From NCBI GenBank assembly GCA_963708725.1, contig CAVPTL010000008.1, forward strand, positions 682,001-746,000: a DNA stretch of 64,000 bases. Direction: 5' to 3'. Made by a program: the position numbers and the translations under genes. This DNA comes from CAVPTL01 sp963708725 (GTDB lineage: Bacteria > Actinomycetota > Thermoleophilia > Gaiellales > JAICJC01). Within the stretch, counting starts at the first letter, position 1; each line of letters starts with the position of its first letter. Of the stretch, positions 1-8,608 are shown one piece after another. The notes beneath the pieces were generated by a model. It saw only the letters and a list, made by a program, of their open reading frames with translations. It did not search any database and was not told where the DNA came from.

Positions 1-537
1 GAGCAGTGCGTTGATTTCGTACACGAGTTGTTCGGGTTCGGGTGTGGGTGCGATCTCTCCGGCTTGGTGGGCGCGGGTGGCGGCGTCGAGGAGTTCGGCT
101 GTCCACTCGTAGTTGAATGTTTTGATGCGCTCTTGGACGCGACCGGGGTGGGTGTCGTATTCCGCTCCGACTGCGGCGAAGAAGCATCCGCCGGGAAACA
201 CGTCGCGCTCGAGGTGTGAGAGAAACTCGTCTGTCAGCGCCCACAGCAAATCGAGACCTTCGCCCCGTGCTCGCGCCGGTTCTCGTACCTCGGCGTCGAA
301 GATCTCCGTTGCCCGGTCGATGGTCGCAAGCTGGAGTTCCTCTTTCGACTTGAAGTGGGCGTAGAGCCCGCTTTTGCTCATGCCGGTGCGCTCGGCGAGG
401 TTTCCGATCGAGAGGCCGTCGAGGCCATCGACGGTCGCAAGTCGCGCAGCCGTGTCGAGGATCGCGTCTCGGGTCTTGCGTCCGTCGGCGCGCTGGCGGC
501 GCTCCGTCGCGTTCTCGCTGTTCGTGGTCGAGTTCAT
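1..537 (-). CDS. TetR/AcrR family transcriptional repressor (3' end beyond window)
   Basis: Reading the minus strand from the ATG at 537 gives 179 codons open to the window edge. Residues about 18-65 form a TetR helix-turn-helix: a stretch reading DGRKTRDAILDTAARL, then the recognition region TGMSKSGLYAHFKSKEEL. The rest is an alpha-helical ligand domain with FPGGCFF, a motif common in TetR proteins of the YcdC/AcrR type. It faces the DHA2 exporter at 957 across a region with two matching inverted repeats, so it most likely represses that exporter and itself, and is relieved by an exported compound. The inducer is unknown. The C-terminus is not in the window. Confidence 0.9.
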   Translation of the reverse strand, partial: MNSTTNSENATERRQRADGRKTRDAILDTAARLATVDGLDGLSIGNLAERTGMSKSGLYAHFKSKEELQLATIDRATEIFDAEVREPARARGEGLDLLWALTDEFLSHLERDVFPGGCFFAAVGAEYDTHPGRVQERIKTFNYEWTAELLDAATRAHQAGEIAPTPEPEQLVYEINALL

Positions 538-539
538 AC

Positions 540-569
540 TTGACAAGATAGCACGACCGGTCGTATAGT
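540..569 (+). promoter_or_regulatory. Sigma70-type promoter for the DHA2 exporter transcript
   Basis: A perfect TTGACA -35 (540-545) and TATAGT -10 (564-569) are separated by 18 bp. The spacer contains the first TetR operator, so repressor binding would occlude RNA polymerase. Confidence 0.75.
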
Positions 570-594
570 GCCACATCGGCACGACCGATCGTGC
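551..594. promoter_or_regulatory. Double TetR operator
   Basis: Two similar inverted repeats lie in the divergent intergenic region: ACGACCGGTCGT, perfect, at 553-564, and GCACGA-CCGA-TCGTGC at 579-594. Both contain GCACGACCG followed by TCGT, as expected for two dimers of the repressor encoded at 537. The first overlaps the promoter spacer. Confidence 0.65.
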
Positions 595-615
595 TATTTA
601 CAGAAAGAGGATCGA

Positions 616-855
616 ATGCCACAGTCCCCTTCAACCCGCGAGACCGAGTACGAGTTCTACGTGCGGGCGGCAGCTGATCACGCTCGCACATTGCGTCGCG
701 AGCGGCGCGCAAGGGTCATCCACAAGCTGACCAGCCTCCGGGCCAGCCAGCGGCTCGCATCGCCGCGCACACGCAACTACGCAGGAATCGATGACCGCTC
801 GGATCCACACGAAGCCATCGTCACAGAACAACAGCTGGGCGCTCGTACTTGCTGA
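616..855 (+). CDS. Possible small leader ORF upstream of the exporter (79 aa)
   Basis: An ATG at 616 preceded by AAAGAGGA opens a 79-codon frame, rich in Arg and Ala, with no recognisable domain. Its 3' part runs through the first copy of the duplicated exporter start region (751-853), in a frame different from that copy's own ATG at 791. It may be a translated leader or simply chance coding in a decayed duplication. I have no homology evidence for it. Confidence 0.25.
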   Translation: MPQSPSTRETEYEFYVRAAADHARTLRRERRARVIHKLTSLRASQRLASPRTRNYAGIDDRSDPHEAIVTEQQLGARTC

Positions 856-1019
856 ACGACGGTGGGCGCAAGCGCAACTCAACGCCTACCGCGAGCGCGC
901 TTACTCATCGATCCGCCGGCTCGCATACTCGCGAGCCCGCTACCAAGGAGGAATCCATGACTACTCGGATACACACCACTTCGCCGTCACAGCACAAGGC
1001 CTGGACGCTCATCATCGCG
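751..1019 (+). repeat. Imperfect direct repeat of the exporter ribosome-binding/start region (751-853 and 917-1019)
   Basis: The 103 bp at 751-853 align without gaps to 917-1019, at a constant offset of 166 bp. The second copy carries the real start (ATG 957, AAGGAGG). The first carries ATG 791 and encodes MTARIHTKPSSQNNSWAL against MTTRIHTTSPSQHKAWTL in the real gene, then diverges. This looks like the remnant of a tandem duplication of the exporter's 5' end. Confidence 0.7.
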
Positions 1020-2405
1020 TCGCTCGGTTTGTTCATGGTGGCGCTTGACACGTTCGTCGTCACCACCGCACTACCGGTGCTCCGCGTCGATCTCGGCGCG
1101 AGCCTTTCCGACCTCGAGTGGACCGTGAACGCCTACAACCTTTCGTTCGCCTGTTTGCTCCTGACCGGCGCTGCGCTCGGCGATCGGTTCGGACGGAGGC
1201 GGATGTTCACGGTGGGGATCGTCCTCTTCACCATCGCGTCGGCGGCCGCAGCGCTCTCACCTAGCGTCGACGCCCTGATCGCGGCCCGCGCAGCGCAGGG
1301 CGCCGGGGCGGCCGTCGTCATGCCACTGACATTGACGCTGATCAGCGAGGCCTTCCCAGCAGAGAAGCGGGGAATGGCGGTTGGGCTATGGGGTGGCATC
1401 GCCGGTCTCGCCGTCGCCGCCGGCCCGGTGGTTGGCGGCGCGGTAATCGACGGCATCGACTGGCATTGGATCTTCTGGCTCAACGTCCCGGTCGGGCTGG
1501 CGGTCATCCCCCTCGCCGCCACTCGCCTGAGCGAGAGCTTCGGTCCTCGCCCACACCTCGACCTCATCGGGCTATTGCTCGCCGGGGCCGGACTGCTGGG
1601 CGTGACGTGGGGGCTCGTCCGTTCCACCACGGCCGGGTGGGGGAGCGTGGAGGTGATCACGACGCTGATCGCCGGCACGGCGCTGGTGATCATGTTTCTG
1701 GCCTGGGAGCGACGCGCCCCGAGCCCGATGCTCCCCCTCGGACTGTTTCGCAAACGCGGTTTCTCGACCGCCAACGCTGTCAGTTTTTTCATGTTCTTCG
1801 GAATGGTGGGCGCGCTATTTCTGATGCCACAATTCCTCCAAACCGCGCTGGGCAACTCGCCCTTCCAGGCAGGCATCCGCATGCTCCCCTGGACGGCCAC
1901 CCCGATGGTGATCGCGCCAATCGCAGGCGCACTCGCTGACCGTTACGGCAACCGCCCGTTCATGGCGCTCGGCATGGCGCTGCAGGCGATCGGGCTGGGC
2001 TGGGTCGCTTTGGTCGCAAGTCCCGGTATGGGATACCTCGAGCTGGGCGTGGCGCTCACGATCGCGGGCGTCGGCACCTCGATGTGCTTCCCAACCGTCG
2101 CCAACGCTGTCGTCAACTCGGTCCCGCCCGAAGAGGTCGGCGTCGCCTCGGGCACCAACAGCACGCTACGAGAGCTGGGTGGCGTCTTCGGCGTCGCCAT
2201 ACTCGCCGCCGTATTCACCCATCAAGGCGTCTACACCTCGCCACCAGAGTTCATCGACCGATTCCAACTGGCACTCCTGGTCGCGGTCGGCTTCTCAGCG
2301 ATCGGGATCGTGCCGGCGCTACTCGCACCCGGCCGGACTCGGCACGCAAAGGCGGCACCCACCACATCCCAGCCTGCGCTGGTACTCGCCACGGACTGCG
2401 AGTAG
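957..2405 (+). CDS. DHA2-family (EmrB/QacA type) MFS drug exporter
   Basis: The 482-aa, about 14-TM protein should be an inner-membrane proton/drug antiporter. It shows DHA2 signatures: LDTFVVTTALPVL in TM1, WTVNAYNL before TM2, the loop 2-3 motif GDRFGRRR, and motif C-like glycines in TM5 (GPVVGGAVIDGI). The start is chosen at ATG 957 because AAGGAGG lies 5 nt upstream; the upstream in-frame extension is polar and unconserved. A divergent TetR gene and paired operators indicate substrate-inducible expression. It is a close paralogue of the exporter at 54731, which also sits beside a TetR gene. The substrate cannot be read from the sequence. Confidence 0.92.
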   Translation: MTTRIHTTSPSQHKAWTLIIASLGLFMVALDTFVVTTALPVLRVDLGASLSDLEWTVNAYNLSFACLLLTGAALGDRFGRRRMFTVGIVLFTIASAAAALSPSVDALIAARAAQGAGAAVVMPLTLTLISEAFPAEKRGMAVGLWGGIAGLAVAAGPVVGGAVIDGIDWHWIFWLNVPVGLAVIPLAATRLSESFGPRPHLDLIGLLLAGAGLLGVTWGLVRSTTAGWGSVEVITTLIAGTALVIMFLAWERRAPSPMLPLGLFRKRGFSTANAVSFFMFFGMVGALFLMPQFLQTALGNSPFQAGIRMLPWTATPMVIAPIAGALADRYGNRPFMALGMALQAIGLGWVALVASPGMGYLELGVALTIAGVGTSMCFPTVANAVVNSVPPEEVGVASGTNSTLRELGGVFGVAILAAVFTHQGVYTSPPEFIDRFQLALLVAVGFSAIGIVPALLAPGRTRHAKAAPTTSQPALVLATDCE

Positions 2406-2507
2406 TACCCCGCCAGTTCGATCGGCAATCCGACAGAAACGCGCGCACGTTCGTGCGAAACGCGGCCGCGGATTTACCCTCAGCACGCAAAGCGCCAGAG
2501 GATAACC

Positions 2508-2549
2508 GGCGGGGGACGGGATTGAAGTGTTGCAATCTCATCCCCCGCC
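2508..2549 (+). terminator. Hairpin after the exporter gene
   Basis: Stem GGCGGGGGA/TCCCCCGCC (9 bp) continues across a 3x3 internal loop into GATTG/CAATC. There is no U-tract, so it may be a processing or Rho-assisted end rather than a classical intrinsic terminator. Confidence 0.45.
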
Positions 2550-2730
2550 GTTGCTCACCATCGAGAGCATCAGTTCAGTCAGCTGGTAAGGCCTTTGGGC
2601 TTGAAACGGACAACGATGCTCATGACATGATCCTCCGTACTTGGGGTCAGCCCAAGCCTTTCCACGATCGCGGTGCAAACCGGCTGCTCGTCGGCCGTGG
2701 GTGCGGTCGTAACGTTTTTGGGACGGCTGG
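2550..2730. other. Intergenic region with a possible minus-strand gene remnant
   Basis: No convincing intact gene. On the minus strand, GGAGGA followed by an ATG (about 2624) opens a 14-codon peptide MSIVVRFKPKGLTS. A shifted frame continues for 17 residues. This may be the start of a small decayed gene, but it is too short to assign. Confidence 0.25.
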
Positions 2731-3960
2731 GTGAGAAGATGGCACATGGACTCGATGCAAACTCCGCCCTTGCGGCGATTGGCTCGGTGGTTGTCCATCG
2801 CCGTAGTCGTCGCGGTGGTGGGTATGGGGGTGCTCGCAGCGATCGTCTCCGCCACCACGAGCGGTTCTCGCGCATTTTGGGGAGCGGTGGCCCTGTCTGT
2901 CACCACGCTCGCGTTTGCGCTCGTGGGAGCCGTGGTTGTGCGTCGCCAACCGCACAACGCTGTCGGCTGGGTGCTTTGTTGGGCGGGGTTGCTTGTGATA
3001 ACCGCTGACGCTTGTGGCGCATACATCGACGGTGGGCATCTGGATCGTGTTGGCGGCACCGCGGCGGCGTGGGTGGCGACGTGGTGTTGGATCGCGGGGG
3101 TGGGCCTCCTTGGTACGTACCTGGCACTGCTGTTTCCCGACGGGCATCTGGCCTCCAGGCGCTGGCGGCCTGTGGTTGCGATCGGCAGCGTCGCGCTCGT
3201 CCTGGGGCTGATTGGAGTGGCGCTTGGGGAGGGGCCGATCGACACGGGCTATCCCGAAAATCCGCTTGGAGTTGCAGGTGTGGACACACTCCAAGCCGCT
3301 CTGCTCGTGATCCCTGCGATGGTGGTGCTGGGCGTGATTTCACAGGTCATCCGCTTCCGGCGAGGCACCGAAGTGGAACGCCAGCAGCTGAAATGGGTGG
3401 TCACCACACTCGCGCTCGTCGGCGGCCTGCTCGTGGTCACCGGCGTCCTGTCGGGGTTCGGCGGACTCCAGCTGCCAGACGTCGTCTACAACCTGGCGTT
3501 CATCGCCGTCCCCATATCGATCGGCATCGCGATCCTTCGCTACCGCCTGTACGAGATCGACGTGATCATCCGAAAAACGCTGATCTACGCAGCGTTGGCA
3601 GCGGCCCTGGCGTTGCTCTACCTGGGCGGCATCTCACTCACCACCTGGGTATTCCGATCCATCACCGGCCAGTCGGGTGCACTTGCGATCACGCTCTCCA
3701 CCCTCGCCGTTGCCGCCGCATTCCAACCACTCCGATCCCGCATCCAGCGCACCGTCGATCGCCGCTTCTACCGGCGTACCTACGACGCCGCCCGAACCCT
3801 CGCAGCGTTCAACCATCGCATGCGAGAACAGATCGACATAAACGCGCTCAACACCGAGGTACTGAGCGTGGTCACCGAGACGCTCCAACCCAGCCACGCC
3901 TCACTCTGGCTCCGACCCGCGGGCGCCGAGGCTAAACCGAGTCGGGCATCCGACCCGTGA
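2731..3960 (+). CDS. Multi-pass membrane protein resembling the sensor half of a histidine kinase, without kinase domain
   Basis: The 409-aa product has an N-terminal membrane domain with about 8-10 helices. It includes the VVVRRQPHNAVGWVL region (about 70-85), which corresponds to the RRPxNPIGW signature of actinobacterial sensor kinases, and ALLFPDGHL. It ends with DRRFYRRTYDAARTLAAF and a short segment ending ASLWLRP, the start of a GAF-like region. The DHp and HATPase domains that normally follow are absent, so it is either a stand-alone sensor or scaffold, or a truncated kinase. Start is GTG 2731 or, more modestly, ATG 2746. A decayed relative of its N-terminus lies inside the interrupted tRNA at 26.6-26.9 kb. 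Confidence 0.7.
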   Translation: MRRWHMDSMQTPPLRRLARWLSIAVVVAVVGMGVLAAIVSATTSGSRAFWGAVALSVTTLAFALVGAVVVRRQPHNAVGWVLCWAGLLVITADACGAYIDGGHLDRVGGTAAAWVATWCWIAGVGLLGTYLALLFPDGHLASRRWRPVVAIGSVALVLGLIGVALGEGPIDTGYPENPLGVAGVDTLQAALLVIPAMVVLGVISQVIRFRRGTEVERQQLKWVVTTLALVGGLLVVTGVLSGFGGLQLPDVVYNLAFIAVPISIGIAILRYRLYEIDVIIRKTLIYAALAAALALLYLGGISLTTWVFRSITGQSGALAITLSTLAVAAAFQPLRSRIQRTVDRRFYRRTYDAARTLAAFNHRMREQIDINALNTEVLSVVTETLQPSHASLWLRPAGAEAKPSRASDP

Positions 3961-4049
3961 GCTCGTGCGGATACGAACTCCCACCCCCGTGCCGTCACCC
4001 TATCCCTCCGCGTAGTGACTGCAGCTCATCAATGGCATCGCCAGGTCGA

Positions 4050-4068
4050 TTCACATATCAGCTGTGAA
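4050..4068. promoter_or_regulatory. Inverted repeat upstream of the flavin monooxygenase gene
   Basis: TTCACA and TGTGAA are separated by 7 bp. It could be an operator for the gene starting at 4125. No local regulator gene is present. Confidence 0.35.
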
Positions 4069-4110
4069 ATGACCTCGAACGCCGGGTCCGCCCCGTCGCA
4101 AGCCGCACGA

Positions 4111-4116
4111 TAAGCT
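4111..4116 (+). promoter_or_regulatory. -10 box, near-leaderless start
   Basis: TAAGCT lies 8 nt before the GTG start at 4125, and no Shine-Dalgarno sequence is visible. Confidence 0.4.
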
Positions 4117-4124
4117 GCGGCGTT

Positions 4125-5408
4125 GTGAACGTGGCAGTTCGCTCCGATGCAGTCGACCTGCCCGACCGGCCGGATGTCGTGATCGCGGGTGGCGGGATAG
4201 GCGGGTTGACGCTCGCGCTTGCCCTTCATGAGCGCGGCATCGGTTGTGTGGTGTACGAAATGGCTCGCGAGATCCGCCCCTTGGGCGTCGGCATCAACCT
4301 TCTGCCGCACGCCGTCCGTGTACTGACGGAAATGCGGCTCGATCGGCGGTTGGCCGCCCGCTCTGTAGCCACGAAGGAGTTGGCGTACTTTAACCGCCAC
4401 GGACAGCTGATCTGGTCGGAACCTCGGGGTAGAGACGCGGGCTACGACTACCCGCAGTTCTCTGTCCACCGCGGCGTGCTGCAGACCGAGCTGCTCGCGA
4501 CCGTCGGGCAGCGTTTAGGGGCAAGGTTCGTGCGAACCGGTCTGGCCGTCGCCGGTGTCACACAAGACACCGATGGGGTGTCGGTCCGGCTGACCCACGG
4601 CCGAAGGGGCGCGGACGCCGGCGAGGTGCGCGCTGGGGTGCTTATCGGAGCCGACGGCATCCACTCTACCGTCCGGTCACAGCTGCATCCCGACGAGGGA
4701 GGGCTGCGCTACTCGGGGCGGATGCTGTGGCGCGCGGTGACTCGTGGTCAGGGGTTCATGAGCAGACGATCGATGATCATGGCCGGCCACCAAGACCAAA
4801 AGTTCGTGTGCTATCCGATCACGCCGCCAGATGCCCAGGGCCTCCAGACCGTCAATTGGATCGCTGAACTGCCGGTGCCGGGAACGGCGCCGCCGCCACA
4901 GGACTGGTCGCGGGTGGTACCGGCCACCGTGTTTCGGTCGGCGTTTGCGGACTGGCGATTCGAGTGGCTCGACGTGCCAGCGCTCATCGACGGTGCGGAG
5001 GCGATCTACGAGTACCCACTCTCCGACCGTGACCCTTTGGACAGTTGGGGGAAAGGGCGCGTCAACCTGCTGGGCGACGCGGCCCACCCGATGTACCCAA
5101 TCGGCTCGAACGGCGCGTCCCAGGCGATCCTCGACGCCGAAGCTCTCGCGAATGCGCTAGCCGACATCACGAATCCGGCGGCGGCCCTGGCTGCATACGA
5201 GGAGGCGCGCCGTCCGGCAACTTCCGCGATCGTGCGGCTCAACCGCCAAAACGGCCCCGAACAGGTGATGCAACTCGCCGAGCAGCGTGCCCCGGACGGA
5301 TTCGGCAATATTCACGACGTGATCCGGGCTGACGAGCTTGAGGAGATCGCCGCCCGCTACAAGTTGGCGGCGGGGTTCGCTCCCGAGCAGGTTAATCGGC
5401 AGGCCTAA
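4125..5408 (+). CDS. FAD-dependent aromatic-type monooxygenase (flavin-dependent oxidoreductase)
   Basis: The 427-aa protein has the Rossmann FAD motif VVIAGGGIGGLTLALAL (about 18-34). A GADGIHSTVR motif near 180 corresponds to the DG fingerprint. The second FAD site is GDAAHPMYPIGSNGASQAI near 320. These mark group A flavoprotein monooxygenases (PHBH fold), which use NAD(P)H and O2 to hydroxylate aromatic or related substrates. The GSNGASQAILDAEALA tail resembles enzymes annotated as flavin-dependent oxidoreductases with salicylate or phenazine-like substrates. The actual substrate is unknown. GTG start follows a -10-like box, so the mRNA is probably leaderless. Neighbouring hydrolase and aldehyde dehydrogenase remnants suggest a former small catabolic cluster. 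Confidence 0.88.
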   Translation: MNVAVRSDAVDLPDRPDVVIAGGGIGGLTLALALHERGIGCVVYEMAREIRPLGVGINLLPHAVRVLTEMRLDRRLAARSVATKELAYFNRHGQLIWSEPRGRDAGYDYPQFSVHRGVLQTELLATVGQRLGARFVRTGLAVAGVTQDTDGVSVRLTHGRRGADAGEVRAGVLIGADGIHSTVRSQLHPDEGGLRYSGRMLWRAVTRGQGFMSRRSMIMAGHQDQKFVCYPITPPDAQGLQTVNWIAELPVPGTAPPPQDWSRVVPATVFRSAFADWRFEWLDVPALIDGAEAIYEYPLSDRDPLDSWGKGRVNLLGDAAHPMYPIGSNGASQAILDAEALANALADITNPAAALAAYEEARRPATSAIVRLNRQNGPEQVMQLAEQRAPDGFGNIHDVIRADELEEIAARYKLAAGFAPEQVNRQA

Positions 5409-5581
5409 CATCGCCCATCGCTCGACCGACCAGACCGAAGTAGTTTTCAGCCGGTTGGTGTGGTCGCAGCCGGCGTTGACCCCACCACGTAAGTGGAATC
5501 GGCGACGCCATCTCCGCGCGGTATTGCCGGGAGTAGCCGTCGAGGCGGGCAGCTGGTGCAGCATGGACGTCATGCACGACG

Positions 5582-6337
5582 TTATCTGCCGAGGTGTTCC
5601 AGCATCAACCGGGTGAACTCGGCTGGCCGATCGATGTTGGCCAGATGCGCGGCCGCGTCGATCGTCGCAAACTGCGAATCACCGATGGCGTCCGCCACCA
5701 ACTGCACCTCGGCCGGCGGGGTACGCGAATCTTCACCGCCGGCGATCACGAGCGTGGACGCGGTGATCAGGGGGAGATCCCCGATGATGTCCCACGCCGC
5801 CAGTGCCTCACAGCAGCCTGCGTATGCCTCGTCGTTCACGGCGATGAGCCGCTCCCGAACGAGTTCAACCGAGCCGGCCCGCTGAATGCGGGTCTGGGCC
5901 GTGAACCAGCGCTCGATGCTGGCGTCGGCGATGGATCCGGTCCCGGACGCCCGCACCAATGTCGCGCGCTCGAGCCATGTCTGGGGGGCGCCGAAGGTCG
6001 CCGACGTGCACGCCAGGACGAGCCGCTCCACGCGTGCGCGGGCGTGCACGCCCAACCACATCCCCACGTTGCCGCCGAGGGACACCCCCGCAAACGACGC
6101 TCGCTCAATCCCGAGGTCGTCGAGCAGTTCCAGAACGTCGCCTGCCAAGTCTGCGACTGACGAGATCGGCGCACCGGGCGGGGACTGCCCATGTCCGCGA
6201 ATGTCCCACCGAACGACACGGAACGTCGGCTCCAGCTGCTCGAGTTGAAGATCCCAGAGCGAAATCGTCGTGCCGAGCCCGTTGCAGAGTACAAGTGCGC
6301 GGTCGCCGCGCCCCGAGACCTGGTAGTGGGGTTTCAC
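5582..6337 (-). CDS. Alpha/beta hydrolase, 3-oxoadipate enol-lactonase-like
   Basis: The 251-aa single-domain alpha/beta hydrolase has the nucleophile elbow GVSLGG (Ser about 96), the oxyanion region LCNGLGTTISLWD near the N-terminus, an acid in IAGGEDSRTP (about 205) and a histidine in DAAAHLANIDRPAEF (about 233). The RGHGQSP signature and total length match PcaD-like lactonases of the beta-ketoadipate pathway. Without other pca genes nearby, the specific lactone is uncertain. Transcribed away from the monooxygenase and downstream of the ALDH remnant on the same strand. Confidence 0.8.
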   Translation of the reverse strand: MKPHYQVSGRGDRALVLCNGLGTTISLWDLQLEQLEPTFRVVRWDIRGHGQSPPGAPISSVADLAGDVLELLDDLGIERASFAGVSLGGNVGMWLGVHARARVERLVLACTSATFGAPQTWLERATLVRASGTGSIADASIERWFTAQTRIQRAGSVELVRERLIAVNDEAYAGCCEALAAWDIIGDLPLITASTLVIAGGEDSRTPPAEVQLVADAIGDSQFATIDAAAHLANIDRPAEFTRLMLEHLGR

Positions 6338-6449
6338 GCTTCGTCCTTTAGCACGCGGTCGCGTCGTTCAGATTGACGATCTCTGCCATACCAACCTTCC
6401 TCGAACGGGAACGGTCGCGTGCCACTCTGCACGGTGACCTGCACGGTTC

Positions 6450-6571
6450 CGCCGATCCTGGGCACCGCCACGATCGTGGGTAACAATGTTGAGCACACCT
6501 TCGGGCAGTCCGGCCTCGGCGAAGATCTCGCCCCACAGAAGACCTCCGACGTAGGGAGATCGGAGTGCGGG
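6450..6571 (-). pseudogene. Aldehyde dehydrogenase fragment
   Basis: The minus-strand frame encodes a short stretch with SPYVGGLLWGEIFAEAGLP and EGVLNIVTHDR, matching the segment of aldehyde dehydrogenases (salicylaldehyde/benzaldehyde type) that precedes the NAD-binding GxTxxG motif. Neither the upstream cofactor domain nor the catalytic Cys/Glu region is present, so this is an internal remnant of about 35 residues. A second small frame beginning MAEIVNLNDA follows before the lactonase start. It lies between two minus-strand hydrolases and may mark deletion inside a catabolic operon. Confidence 0.5.
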
Positions 6572-7731
6572 TTAGGCAGGCACGACCTCGTCGAGCCAGT
6601 CGAACGCGGCTGTCCAGAACACGACTGGTGCCATCCCCTCGCAGTGGCCCTCGGCACCTTCAGCCAGGAGAAAGCGGCGAAACTCCTTCGGGCATGTCAG
6701 CTGGTCGTAGAGCTCCTGGCCCTGCCCGGTTGAGACGGCGTCGGTTTCGTTGTCGGTGATGTAGCTCGGACAGCTGATCGTCGCCACCTGAGCGCGGGAG
6801 GTGTAGCGGCGCATGTCGGCGATGTAGGCGCGAACCGTCGATGTTCCATTGGTGACCATTCGGGGGCCGAAAAGCGTCTTGAGCGCGGGATTTTTCAGGA
6901 GCGCTTCGAACTGGTCGTCCGCTGTGGGCTCGTCGACGTGGTTCCAGAGCTCGCCGAGCCGTGCCGGCATGCCCTCGGCCATGTCGATCTGGCCGGGATC
7001 GGCGATCATCGCCGCCAACCGGGGCTCACCCGATGCGCCCGGGGTGCGAGCAGCCCACCGAACGATCGACCAACCAGCACGATCCGTCGGGGATCGACGC
7101 TGGGCTGGCGAAGCACGAGATCCACCATCCCGGGCACGACGTGCTCCCAATCGGGGCGCATCGGCTTGCGACGCTCATAGAGCGGCTTTCCCGTGCCGGG
7201 GCCGTCGAGGGTGATGAACGCCCAGCCTCGGTCAAGCGCCGCGTCGGCCGATGCGAAGTTCTCCTCCGCTGTGCCGTCATAGCCGCCGATATGAAGGATG
7301 GTCGGAAACGGCCCGTCGCCCGGCGGCACGAACAGGTAGCCGGGAGTGTCGCCGTCCAGGATTACACCCGGCGGGTTCATCAGTGGAAGCGCCTTGTGGA
7401 ACGCCTGCACGCTTGCGGCATAGCCGGTCTGAAGCTCTGTCGCGTCGAGGTCATCGCGGTGCCAGAAGAACGCCTGGCGAAAGTACTCAGCCGCCCGCAG
7501 ATAGCAGCCACGCGCGCTCACGGTGTGGCCGGCTGCCAAAGCAGCATCGGCCTGTTCAACGAGCTTTGCCGCGAACGCCGACCACTGCTGATACCAGCTG
7601 TCGCGGTCGCCGGGTGTGATCTGGGATGCGATGTACAGGCACTCGCCCACGTTCGCCATCCCCGCATCAGACTTCCCGACGGCTCGCTGGAGCTGGCCGT
7701 CGAAGTTCTCATCATCGAAATACAGCTTCAC
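6572..7731 (-). pseudogene. Alpha/beta hydrolase (FrsA-like family), interrupted by a one-base deletion
   Basis: Two overlapping minus-strand frames make up one protein. The N-terminal part (start 7731) runs through a helical domain to the nucleophile elbow VLVGRSFGGLLAPR. The C-terminal part continues with GEPRLAAMIADPG to FDWLDEVVPA, and contains the acid (YITDNETDAVSTG) and a histidine (GAEGHCEGM). The span of 1160 nt is one base short of 387 codons. Restoring one G at about 7046-7050, in the CCCGGGG run, rejoins the frames into a 386-aa enzyme. Either a homopolymer sequencing error or a recent inactivation. The substrate is unknown. Confidence 0.75.
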
Positions 7732-7792
7732 GGAGTGCCTCCGAGGTAGGTGGATTCACCGCCTGACGCGCGGCGGTGGACGTCGTTGGTGA

Positions 7793-8608
7793 TCAGCCCT
7801 GCGCCTGTCTGGCCACGTCTGCCCAGTCCGACCAGGTCTGGAGGCGTGCCGCGTAGATGGAGGGGACGAGTTCGAGGCCGGTGGCGCCGAAGAAGACGCG
7901 GAGGGGTGGGTCGTCGGCATCGACGATCTCAAGGAGCGCCTTGCCCGCGGCCGCCGGGTCGCCCGGTGCGACGCCTTGCCGACGTGCTGTGATGGCTGCT
8001 CTGGCCTGGTCGTAGGCGGAGTTGGGATCGGCGGTGACACCCGACGATCCGGCCCAGTCAGTGGCGAAGGGGGCTGGCTCGATGAGGGTGACGTTGATGC
8101 CAAGGCCATTCACCTCCTGGGCCAGTGCCTCGCTGAGCCCTTCCAACGCCCACTTTGAGGCGTGGTATCCGCCGAGCAGCGGGAACGCCGCAACGCCGCC
8201 GATGGATGACACCTGCACCAGGTGCCCCGATCCCTGTCGGCGCATGTGGGGCAGGGCGGCCTGGGTGACCCAGACGGCGCCGAAGAGGTTCGTCTCGATC
8301 TGGTCACGCAGCTGCTGCTCGGAGATCTCCTCCACGGCACCGAACAGTCCGTAGCCAGCGTTGTTCACGACCACATCGAGTCTGCCGTAGCGGTCGACGG
8401 CCTCGTTAACTGCGCGGCCGACGGCCGGCCGATCGGTGACGTCGAGCTCGATCGGCAAGATCGCGTCGCCGTACGACGCAACGAGGTCGTCGAGGCTGGC
8501 AGCGTTGCGAGCTGTGGCGGCAACCTGGTCGCCGCGATCCAACGCCGCGATCGCCCACGCGCGGCCGAAACCCCGCGACGTACCGGTAATGAACCAGGTC
8601 TTATTCAC
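7793..8608 (-). CDS. Short-chain dehydrogenase/reductase (SDR)
   Basis: The 271-aa classical SDR has the cofactor motif TGTSRGFG at the N-terminus, NNAGYG near 85, the catalytic Ser in VQVSSIGG (about 140) and YHASK (about 154-158). It should oxidise or reduce an alcohol/ketone with NAD(P). Start is taken at GTG 8608, which follows AAAGGAGAG by a normal spacing and overlaps the end of the MarR gene by 8 nt. The two are therefore translationally coupled, and the SDR is a likely target of that regulator. Confidence 0.88.
   Translation of the reverse strand: MNKTWFITGTSRGFGRAWAIAALDRGDQVAATARNAASLDDLVASYGDAILPIELDVTDRPAVGRAVNEAVDRYGRLDVVVNNAGYGLFGAVEEISEQQLRDQIETNLFGAVWVTQAALPHMRRQGSGHLVQVSSIGGVAAFPLLGGYHASKWALEGLSEALAQEVNGLGINVTLIEPAPFATDWAGSSGVTADPNSAYDQARAAITARRQGVAPGDPAAAGKALLEIVDADDPPLRVFFGATGLELVPSIYAARLQTWSDWADVARQAQG

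Noticed and set aside
1133..1900. 255-codon minus-strand frame opposite the exporter
   Set aside because: Pure antisense shadow in GC-rich coding DNA, with low-complexity Ala/Pro/Arg composition and no motifs. The many similar antisense frames elsewhere were dropped for the same reason.
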